Positions 1 through 6,085 of a stretch of DNA of 6,582 nt are shown piece after piece. This DNA is from Candidatus Magasanikiibacteriota bacterium (GTDB lineage Bacteria > Patescibacteriota > Patescibacteriia > Magasanikbacterales > GWA2-37-8), in NCBI GenBank assembly GCA_903853785.1, contig CAINUM010000044.1:1-6582 (forward strand). The letters run 5' to 3'. Every line of letters begins with the position of its first letter. Position 1 is the first letter of the stretch. Under the pieces are notes generated by a model that did not search any database, was not told the DNA's origin, and was given only the letters and a program-made list of their open reading frames with translations. Both the position numbers and the translations under genes were made by a program.

Positions 1-438
1 AATTTTACTTTTATAATTTTGTTGAAATATTTTTTTTTCTGGAAAAACACCTACTTTCAAACCACTCTCTTCGACGACGTTTATCTTGCCGTAAATCCAA
101 TCCACACTAGCAGAATCTAAAAAATTAGCTACATCCTCTAATACCTTATTATCAAAAAAACTATCATCCGAGTGTAAATGAATCAGATAATCACCGCTAG
201 ATTTTTTTATACCTTCATTCATAGCACCAGAAATACCACTGGGCGACAAATTGAATAACCTAACTTTGTCGGGATAATTATTTCTATAATCATTAATTAT
301 ATCCAAAGTATTATCTTTAGAAAAACCATCAATAAAAATATGCTCATAATCTTTAAACGACTGTTCACAAACACTTTTAATATTTTTTAAAATCCACTTA
401 TCACTATTATAAGTACAAGTGATTATTGAAAATTTCAT
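1..438 (-). CDS. GT2-family glycosyltransferase, N-terminal part (C-terminus beyond window)
   Basis: This is the first 146 residues of a GT-A fold glycosyltransferase; the frame is still open at position 1. It begins MKFSIITCTYN, the usual first beta strand of GT2 enzymes. An IDGFSKDNT segment (residues 37-44) follows where the family normally has IDGGSTDGT, then SGISGAMNEGI (67-77) and the metal/nucleotide-binding LHSDD (88-92), the DxD equivalent. It probably transfers an activated sugar from a nucleotide donor onto a growing surface glycan in the cytoplasm; donor and acceptor cannot be read. The ATG lies 20 nt after the stop of the fucosyltransferase-like gene, the widest gap in the window, with no Shine-Dalgarno-like sequence before it. 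It is the last gene seen of the transcription unit. The family is secure, the specificity unknown. Confidence 0.9.
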   Translation of the reverse strand, partial: MKFSIITCTYNSDKWILKNIKSVCEQSFKDYEHIFIDGFSKDNTLDIINDYRNNYPDKVRLFNLSPSGISGAMNEGIKKSSGDYLIHLHSDDSFFDNKVLEDVANFLDSASVDWIYGKINVVEESGLKVGVFPEKKIFQQNYKSKI

Positions 439-458
439 AATGTTACTATTTAATCAAG

Positions 459-1310
459 CTATTCAATAATTGGCCAGTTTATATTTTCCCTAGAATATGC
501 AATAAATGGTATATTCCCGTAATAGGCAGCCCATTTACCATAAGTCCCTGTTGAGCCGATTATAATATCACATTCGGACAAAGTATACAAATCTCCAATC
601 ATATCACCGGGTCCCAAAACTACATTTAAACCATTAAAAAAATTTAATTCAATTACATCGTCTGAACATAAAACAAAGACTATTTTTTTAGTTGTATTTT
701 GATTAGACAAAAAATTTTTTAACAAAACGCCCACCTCTTCAAATGTGTAATAAAATTCTCCACCATTCCATACTTTATAATCACCATGTCTAACATGAAC
801 ACCAACAAAAACTGAGTTCTGCTCGGCAAATTTATTTAAAACACTTTTCGATTTATCCCAATACTTATTTAGTGGCTTAAAATATTCACATATTTCTTTT
901 CGATATTTTTCCAATCCATCTGGATTTCTAAATGCCCAACCCCAAAAATAATAGTCGTGATCTGAGTGGTCAATTTGAGATAATAGTTTTTTTTGATTTT
1001 CATCACTATTGATACTTGGTGGTAAACAAAAATTTAAATCATGTGTATCAATAATATAACTCTTATTGAAAAATTTAATAATGATCGCAATAAAAAGATA
1101 AACGATAGCATTAATTTTTCTTGGGAGTTTGCATAATATATTATCTATAAACCAAAAATTGGTTTTTAGACCAAATAAATGCTGATATCTATAGAATACT
1201 AAATTTCTATAAACATATTTTTTTTCTAAACAGTACGCATACACGCTCGCAGCTAACCACAGCTGATTTGCCAATCTACCACTATTTTTTAAAACATAGA
1301 TATTTTTCAT
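459..1310 (-). CDS. GT11-like alpha-1,2-fucosyltransferase family protein
   Basis: A 283-residue protein resembling bacterial GT11 fucosyltransferases, which move fucose from GDP-fucose onto a glycan hydroxyl. The N-terminus (MKNIYVLKNSGRLANQLW) matches the family's opening strand and G-x-x-NQ loop. The donor-binding motif is HVRHGDY at 172-178, where the usual form is HxRRGDY. A C-terminal block, GSTGTYGKWAAYYG (252-265), sits where the family has its S-T/F-x-W-x-A block. A hydrophobic patch at about 66-81 may be a buried helix or membrane contact. I chose the ATG at 1310. An in-frame ATG at 1358 would add 16 residues with no family match and overlap the upstream gene by 38 nt, whereas the chosen start leaves a 10-nt gap. 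The family call is fairly good. Fucose as the sugar is inferred, and no GDP-fucose synthesis gene is visible. Confidence 0.75.
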   Translation of the reverse strand: MKNIYVLKNSGRLANQLWLAASVYAYCLEKKYVYRNLVFYRYQHLFGLKTNFWFIDNILCKLPRKINAIVYLFIAIIIKFFNKSYIIDTHDLNFCLPPSINSDENQKKLLSQIDHSDHDYYFWGWAFRNPDGLEKYRKEICEYFKPLNKYWDKSKSVLNKFAEQNSVFVGVHVRHGDYKVWNGGEFYYTFEEVGVLLKNFLSNQNTTKKIVFVLCSDDVIELNFFNGLNVVLGPGDMIGDLYTLSECDIIIGSTGTYGKWAAYYGNIPFIAYSRENINWPIIE

Positions 1311-1320
1311 ACGTTCAAAA

Positions 1321-1343
1321 TTAAAAATCAAATTTATATAATT
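1321..1343. repeat. AT-rich direct repeat, copy 1 (partner at 1658-1680)
   Basis: This 23-nt stretch matches 1658-1680 at 22 of 23 positions; the core shared by both is TCAAATTTATATAATT. This copy holds the stop codon of the GT-C gene and the other lies inside that gene. The offset of 337 nt puts the copies in different reading frames, so it is not a protein repeat. Low complexity makes chance a likely explanation. Confidence 0.35.
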
Positions 1344-3249
1344 GAACCCCGAATTCATCGTAAATTTTGGTTCCGAATTTTTTAACGACGGATTCTAATA
1401 ATTGTGTTTTATTTCTGAACGACACATTAATTGGGTCGTCAAATAAATTTCCAGACGGATCTTGATTTGTTAACTCACTTAATTTTTCATTACTATCCAC
1501 CATCCCATACTTAATATTTTTATCACGAAGATATGCCGCGAAGGTGCTCGAATTAATATCTTGATTGTTTAATAAATAATCTCCGGGTGGTAAAAAAGTA
1601 TTATTATTTTGTAAAAAAAATCTTGCCGAACTCCATATATCGGTAAATATTGTATTCTTAAAATTCAAATTTATATAATTACTCACTTGATAGATAGAAC
1701 CTAATTTTTTAGATTCATAAAATTTTAATTTATCACACAAACCAAAATTGTAACATAAGTCTGTCTTTTTTACCGTTATGAAATAATTATTTTTTACAGT
1801 AACAATTTTATAACAAACCAAAATTGTTAATACAGAGACTAGTATTATTAAATATTTGTAGTTTATGAATTTAATAATCTTTTTAATATTTTCATCTAAT
1901 TGAATTCCAAATAACATTAAAAGCAATACAGCCGGTACAAAAAAGAATTTAATCTGGTGTGTAGCAACAAAAAACCATACTACTGTATAAACAAATGCGT
2001 ATATAGATACATAAATCAAAATCAATCTACTCTTCAGCGCCTTATTAAAAAAAATTAAAGGCCAAGAAATGACTGCTAAAAATAAGACTATATAATAACT
2101 GTTAAGAAAAAAAAGGAACGGAAAAATTAAAAAATTTTTTAATGTCCTTGCGTGAACAAATGAGTTGATAGCTTCTAAAATTGATTTATAAACGTTGTCC
2201 GTATAACCATAGTGACCAAAATAAAATGGATAAACAGGATTGCCTAATAATACTAAATTTTTAATATACCAAAAACCTGCTACTAAAGATACTGGCACAA
2301 TAAAAAATGATAAGGTTTTATATATTTCCTTTAAACCGCGTCTGTCTGTAATCTGATTTAGTAACAAAAGCGTGGAAGCAATCAATACTCCGTAAACTGC
2401 ATTATATTTTGTTGAAAAAGCCAAACCATACAAAAAACCAGACACTGCGAGTAGTTTATTGTTTTCTTTTTTAACTAGCCATTCTAAAAGTACTAATAGC
2501 CCAAGAATCTCAAATGATGTCATTGCTGCATCGATATATGCATTGGTTGCGTTTACAAATAGTTCGTATAATGAAAATACTACCAAAACCGAATAAAGCC
2601 CCTTCTTTTCATCAAATTTTTCACATATAAAAAAAAATATTCCAATCAATGCAAAAATTAGGATGCTGTAATGTAAAAGATGTACGGCGATTGGACCATT
2701 TAAAACATACGGAATTGAATACAACACTTCCATTAAAACTGGAAGATTTCCATAAAACAATCCTGGTCCACTGAATTTTCTTTGAAAATATTCCGCTCCA
2801 CCATTTGCGATTCCAGCGACTTCTGGAAGATGATACGCTAAAGCATCTGTTCTGTACGGAGGGACCAGTGCAGAACTCAAATAAAACATAAAACAAAAAA
2901 TAATACTAGCAAATAAAAATTTGCTCAATTTTCCCCAATTTCTTATTTTAATTATCGCCAGTCCAAATATTTTATATACTTCATAAATATTTAAACGACC
3001 TAAGATTACTACTAATAATAAAATTAATGAAATAAATACCTTGTTCAATGGTCCAAACAAAGAAATAATCAGCGTAAAATAGGCCATTATACCATAACCT
3101 AAAATCACTGCTAAGGCTATATCAAAACCATGGTTTATAATTTGTTTTGATACCATCTTCTTAACACAATAATTACCCAATGCATAAGCGACGTGAATCA
3201 GGCCAAATATTATTATAATAGAAAATAAATTATTAAAAATTTGATTCAT
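1321..3249 (-). CDS. GT-C / GT39-like membrane glycosyltransferase (polyprenyl-phosphate-sugar dependent)
   Basis: A 642-residue integral membrane protein with about eleven or more hydrophobic segments spread over residues 5-480, then a polar C-terminal domain (about 485-642) expected outside the cytoplasm. The segment PPYRTDALAYHLPE (130-143) after an early membrane helix matches the first external loop of GT39/PMT-like enzymes, where an Asp near a helix end is catalytic; D135 is the candidate. YIDAA at 238-242 offers a second acidic site. FWYIKN and GNPVYPF (326-342) are typical GT-C loop sequences. Such enzymes take a sugar from a polyprenyl-phosphate donor and add it to lipid, glycan or protein outside the membrane. 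The gene starts 3 nt after the stop of the DPM1-like GT2 gene, a common pairing of donor synthase and user. C500 and C505 lie close together at the start of the C-terminal domain. The acceptor is unknown. Confidence 0.82.
   Translation of the reverse strand: MNQIFNNLFSIIIIFGLIHVAYALGNYCVKKMVSKQIINHGFDIALAVILGYGIMAYFTLIISLFGPLNKVFISLILLLVVILGRLNIYEVYKIFGLAIIKIRNWGKLSKFLFASIIFCFMFYLSSALVPPYRTDALAYHLPEVAGIANGGAEYFQRKFSGPGLFYGNLPVLMEVLYSIPYVLNGPIAVHLLHYSILIFALIGIFFFICEKFDEKKGLYSVLVVFSLYELFVNATNAYIDAAMTSFEILGLLVLLEWLVKKENNKLLAVSGFLYGLAFSTKYNAVYGVLIASTLLLLNQITDRRGLKEIYKTLSFFIVPVSLVAGFWYIKNLVLLGNPVYPFYFGHYGYTDNVYKSILEAINSFVHARTLKNFLIFPFLFFLNSYYIVLFLAVISWPLIFFNKALKSRLILIYVSIYAFVYTVVWFFVATHQIKFFFVPAVLLLMLFGIQLDENIKKIIKFINYKYLIILVSVLTILVCYKIVTVKNNYFITVKKTDLCYNFGLCDKLKFYESKKLGSIYQVSNYINLNFKNTIFTDIWSSARFFLQNNNTFLPPGDYLLNNQDINSSTFAAYLRDKNIKYGMVDSNEKLSELTNQDPSGNLFDDPINVSFRNKTQLLESVVKKFGTKIYDEFGVQLYKFDF
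1658..1680. repeat. AT-rich direct repeat, copy 2 (partner at 1321-1343)
   Basis: This is the second copy of the repeat described at 1321-1343, with a single mismatch at position 1664. It encodes residues around YINLNF (525-530) in the C-terminal domain of the GT-C protein. No mobile-element ends or target-site features accompany it. Confidence 0.35.
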
Positions 3250-3252
3250 ACC

Positions 3253-3975
3253 TTAATCAACAATTCTGTGTTTTAAAAGCTTCCATAAAGCACGTACTCC
3301 ATCTTTCCAATTTACTTTTTTTCCTTCTTCGTAAGTACGTGGATAATAATGAATTGGAACTTCAAGGATTGTTGTTCTTTTTAAAACTTTAGCAGTCAAT
3401 TCTGGCTCTAATTCAAAACCATTTGAAGTTAGTTTGATATCATCTAAAAATATTTTATCGAAAGCCTTGTAACAAGTTGGTTCATCAGTTAGATTGCTTC
3501 CAAATAAAAAATTACAGAAGTGTGTTATCGTTCTACCACCAATATATGCAAAGAAATATGACCCTCGATGCTTTTTGACCCAATCAACACTATCTATTAT
3601 TTGATCCTGCTTCAAAAACCTTGATCCGTAACAAACCTTTGTATTACCTTTAATTATAGGGGTGACGACATCAATGATCTCATTTGGATCGTACTCAAGA
3701 TCGGCGTCTTGTACTATTACAACCGAGCCGCTTGCATTATTAAAACCTGTTCGAAGAGCAGCTCCTTTACCTTTATTTTTTGAATGTAAAAATAATTTTA
3801 TACCCAATGTTTTTTCATTTTCAATAAGCCATTCTCTTGTACCATCAACACTCCCATCATCTACTACAATAACTTCTAACACAAAACCATCTGGCCATGG
3901 AACTAGGAATAGTACATTCAACAACTTTGGCAACGTTGAAAATTCATTATAAACTGGTATGATGACACTGAGCAT
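3253..3975 (-). CDS. GT2 polyprenyl-phosphate hexose synthase-like glycosyltransferase (DPM1-like)
   Basis: A complete 240-residue GT-A glycosyltransferase of the dolichol-phosphate mannosyltransferase type. It shows MLSVIIPVYNE at the N-terminus, VVDDGSVDGT (37-46), the NKGKGAALRTGF loop (67-78), QDADLEYDP (89-97) as the DxD metal site, TDEPTCYK (163-170) and GFELEPELTAK (186-196). It ends in the basic HYYPRTYEEGKK segment common in this group. There are no transmembrane helices, unlike ArnC/GtrB-type relatives, so it should act at the cytoplasmic membrane face, moving glucose, mannose or a related hexose from a nucleotide donor to polyprenyl phosphate. The ATG follows the radical SAM stop by 2 nt and the GT-C gene begins 3 nt after its own stop, so the three are probably translationally coupled. 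The family is clear; the sugar is not. Confidence 0.9.
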   Translation of the reverse strand: MLSVIIPVYNEFSTLPKLLNVLFLVPWPDGFVLEVIVVDDGSVDGTREWLIENEKTLGIKLFLHSKNKGKGAALRTGFNNASGSVVIVQDADLEYDPNEIIDVVTPIIKGNTKVCYGSRFLKQDQIIDSVDWVKKHRGSYFFAYIGGRTITHFCNFLFGSNLTDEPTCYKAFDKIFLDDIKLTSNGFELEPELTAKVLKRTTILEVPIHYYPRTYEEGKKVNWKDGVRALWKLLKHRIVD

Positions 3976-3977
3976 AA

Positions 3978-5033
3978 CTATTTAATTAATAAATACCAAA
4001 GTGATTTTAGAGGATGTTGCATAATCGAATGAGGTGAATAGCAATTCATCCAACAATGTGGGCACTCATCTTTTTTAATTAATTTCCTTATTTTAGCCGC
4101 TTCGTCACTTGAATAAACTTGGGTTATTTTATCATTCTTTATGTTGCCTAAAGAAGGTAAATACATACAAGGTTTTATCTCTCCATAAGGCATAATGTGA
4201 ACCGACGTATTCATAACTTCACAGGGTATTATATTACTACGCATTTCATTTCTTACAAAAAATAATGATATTTTAATATGAATTTTTTCTATGATTTCAG
4301 AAACATGATTTAACTTATAATTTTTATAAATATATTCAAGTCCTTTGTAAATTTTATTATAATTTGGCTGATTTATTTTATTGTAAATACCGCCGCTGTG
4401 AACAAAGGTAATGGACTTCATAGAATCATTCATTTCCTTGTATTTATCCTTTATGAATTCATAATTCAAATCGCTAATAGTTAAACCAAAATAACAAACA
4501 ACCTTATTTATCTTCATTAAATCATATGTCTTCAAGCAGCTATCGTAACCTCCGGGAATTCCCCTTAAAGTATCGTGAGTATTTTTATCACCATCAAGAC
4601 TGATATTAACAAATACATCGAGACCCTGAGACTTGGCAAACAAAGCGTAATCAACTGCTCTTTGCGAAGCGATTGCATTAGTCGTAAAAGTAAGAATTTT
4701 TAAATTAGGACAATATTTTTTTGCCGCTAAAATCATTTCTTTATAATATGAAACAAGTGTAACTTCTCCACCTGACAGCGACAGCCAAAGTAAATTTTTA
4801 TTTAAATCCTTAAAGATATTCACTACATCATTAAGCCCTATTTCTTCTTCCATTAATTCTACGTTTTCTTTATTAATCTGCCAAATACTACAAAATGTAC
4901 ACCGAGAATTACAATTATTTGTTAAATTAATTAAAATTTTATATGGCACAATCTTATTTTCTAAACCCAAAAATTTATACAACCAAATTTCAATATTCTT
5001 TAATATTACGATTAAAATTGTTTTAAATTTCAT
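3978..5033 (-). CDS. Radical SAM enzyme with C-terminal twitch/SPASM-like cysteine domain
   Basis: A complete 351-residue radical SAM protein. The 4Fe-4S/SAM motif is C41-x3-C45-x2-C48 within NNCNSRCTFC. GGE at 88-90 binds the SAM amino group, and ISLDG (144-148) with the following HDTLRGIPGGYD is typical of the barrel. The C-terminal part has C271-x12-G-x4-C289, then C324-x2-C327-x3-C331 in ECPHCWMNC. That resembles a shortened SPASM (twitch) domain holding an auxiliary cluster. The first 30 residues are amphipathic or hydrophobic and may dock on the membrane, which would suit a lipid-linked substrate. Characterised SPASM/twitch enzymes modify peptides, sugars or cofactors. No small precursor-peptide gene adjoins this one, so a sugar or lipid-sugar substrate is the better guess from context. 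The ATG is 3 nt after the epimerase stop, with only A/T upstream. Confidence 0.9.
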   Translation of the reverse strand: MKFKTILIVILKNIEIWLYKFLGLENKIVPYKILINLTNNCNSRCTFCSIWQINKENVELMEEEIGLNDVVNIFKDLNKNLLWLSLSGGEVTLVSYYKEMILAAKKYCPNLKILTFTTNAIASQRAVDYALFAKSQGLDVFVNISLDGDKNTHDTLRGIPGGYDSCLKTYDLMKINKVVCYFGLTISDLNYEFIKDKYKEMNDSMKSITFVHSGGIYNKINQPNYNKIYKGLEYIYKNYKLNHVSEIIEKIHIKISLFFVRNEMRSNIIPCEVMNTSVHIMPYGEIKPCMYLPSLGNIKNDKITQVYSSDEAAKIRKLIKKDECPHCWMNCYSPHSIMQHPLKSLWYLLIK

Positions 5034-5036
5034 AAA

Positions 5037-6074
5037 TTAAAAAAAAATTTTAGCAACTTTTAAAACACCTTGCTTCCAAGGAACACGATGAGAAACACCT
5101 GATTGATCTTTAAAACTATTTAAATTATTAATATACCAATAATAATTTCTAATCAAAGCTTGTTTATTTGAATGCTTTGGTTTAAAATTCAATAATTTTT
5201 CTGCTTTTTCTGTTGATACAAAACTATCTTTAGACGCAGTTTCATAAACCCATTTATAAAGTGGTGAGATATGTAGTAATTCTAAAAACCTAAGAGTTAA
5301 AATCATCGGTTGTGCTGGAAAGCCTACTATTTTTTTACCAAAACCAGCAACATCTAAAACCGCTTGATAGTCTTCACCCATCGTAGTAAAGTCTTTGGCT
5401 CCAATATTAAATGTGTCATTAACAATATTTTTATCTTGTGTAGCGCATAAATAAACTGCTTGACACAAGTCTTCTACATCCAGCAATTGGTATCTATTTT
5501 TCCCATCTCCAATCATTGGAAAATTTTTCCCATCTTTGGCCCAATCATAAAATAAAGCAAACACTCCGAGACGCTCTGGTCCAACAAAAGATTTTGGTCT
5601 AATTATGGATACACACATACCCTTTTTTTGAAATTCTTTACAGACCTCTTCTGCCTGAATTTTTGCCTGTCCGTAATAACCAACTCCCACCAGTTTGTCA
5701 TCTTCACACAGTGGGTGGTGGTCTGGAATACCGTAAACTGCGGTCGACGATATGTGAACAACCCTATCAACTCCTTGATTTAATGCTGCTTGTAAAATAT
5801 TTCTTGTACCATTCACATCGGTAGAAAATATTGCCTCTTTATCATAAAGAGGCAACGCTGCAGCTGTGTGAACTACAATTTCGATACCATCCATGCACTT
5901 TTCAACAACACCTTTATCTCTTATGTCACCCAAAACAACATCAATACTGCTTTTTTCCGGATAATCAAATGGTGCAAAATCAAGCGATCTTACTTTATGC
6001 CCTCGTGCTAACAAATAACGTATTAAATTTATTCCTAAAAAACCAGAGCCACCAGTAATTAAATATTTTGACAT
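5037..6074 (-). CDS. Extended SDR: NAD-dependent sugar epimerase/dehydratase-like
   Basis: A 345-residue extended short-chain dehydrogenase/reductase. The Rossmann motif TGGSGFLG (7-14) follows the start directly, with D50 at the LGDIRD adenine site, HTAAA (69-73), HISSTAVYG (107-115) giving the catalytic Ser/Thr, and YGQAK (134-138) the catalytic Tyr-Lys pair. RPKSFVGPER (159-168) and QLLDVEDLCQA (196-206) are the usual substrate-domain blocks. Family members epimerise, dehydrate or oxidise nucleotide sugars, or act on sterol-like 3-hydroxy substrates. Beside a UbiA phosphoribosyltransferase, a sugar or lipid-linked sugar is likely. The last 25 residues are basic and hydrophobic and could touch the membrane. 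I chose the ATG at 6074: the longer start at 6122 adds 16 residues ahead of the Rossmann strand and would overlap the upstream gene, while this one leaves an 11-nt gap. The substrate is unknown. Confidence 0.92.
   Translation of the reverse strand: MSKYLITGGSGFLGINLIRYLLARGHKVRSLDFAPFDYPEKSSIDVVLGDIRDKGVVEKCMDGIEIVVHTAAALPLYDKEAIFSTDVNGTRNILQAALNQGVDRVVHISSTAVYGIPDHHPLCEDDKLVGVGYYGQAKIQAEEVCKEFQKKGMCVSIIRPKSFVGPERLGVFALFYDWAKDGKNFPMIGDGKNRYQLLDVEDLCQAVYLCATQDKNIVNDTFNIGAKDFTTMGEDYQAVLDVAGFGKKIVGFPAQPMILTLRFLELLHISPLYKWVYETASKDSFVSTEKAEKLLNFKPKHSNKQALIRNYYWYINNLNSFKDQSGVSHRVPWKQGVLKVAKIFF
5831..5855 (-). repeat. Perfect 11-bp inverted repeat inside the epimerase gene
   Basis: The arms TTGCCTCTTTA and TAAAGAGGCAA pair perfectly around a 3-nt loop, centred near residue 78 of the epimerase (segment LPLYDKEA). 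In the mRNA direction the stem is followed by TATTTTCT, a moderately U-rich tract. It is the strongest hairpin I found in the window. It could slow or partly terminate transcription, shape mRNA processing, or simply follow from the coding sequence. The sequence is certain; a role is not. Confidence 0.55.
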
Positions 6075-6085
6075 ATTCTTGGTTA

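Noticed and set aside
1311..1358. Longer N-terminus for the fucosyltransferase-like protein (ATG at 1358)
   Set aside because: The extra 16 residues precede the family's first beta strand and would overlap the GT-C gene; the ATG at 1310 fits both the family start and the gene spacing.
2126..2143. 18-bp perfect palindrome made only of A and T
   Set aside because: It has no loop and no GC pairs, lies inside the GT-C coding sequence, and is expected by chance in DNA of this composition.
2621..2896. Open frame of 91 codons on the minus strand inside the GT-C gene
   Set aside because: It lies wholly within a well-supported membrane glycosyltransferase in another frame, and its translation has no recognisable domain.
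3662..3952. Open frame of 96 codons on the plus strand
   Set aside because: It is antisense to the conserved core of the DPM1-like GT2; its translation is low-complexity and Ser/Thr-rich with no family features.
4554..4563. GGGAATTCCC palindrome in the radical SAM gene
   Set aside because: It encodes part of the conserved RGIPGG segment and is too short to support a regulatory role.
3976..5036. RiPP (modified peptide) cluster around the radical SAM enzyme
   Set aside because: There is no small peptide gene, transporter or peptidase in the window; the junctions either side are 2 and 3 nt long, and all neighbours are sugar or lipid enzymes.
5831..6058. Open frame of 75 codons on the plus strand
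   Set aside because: It is antisense to the Rossmann-fold part of the epimerase and has no domain-like sequence.
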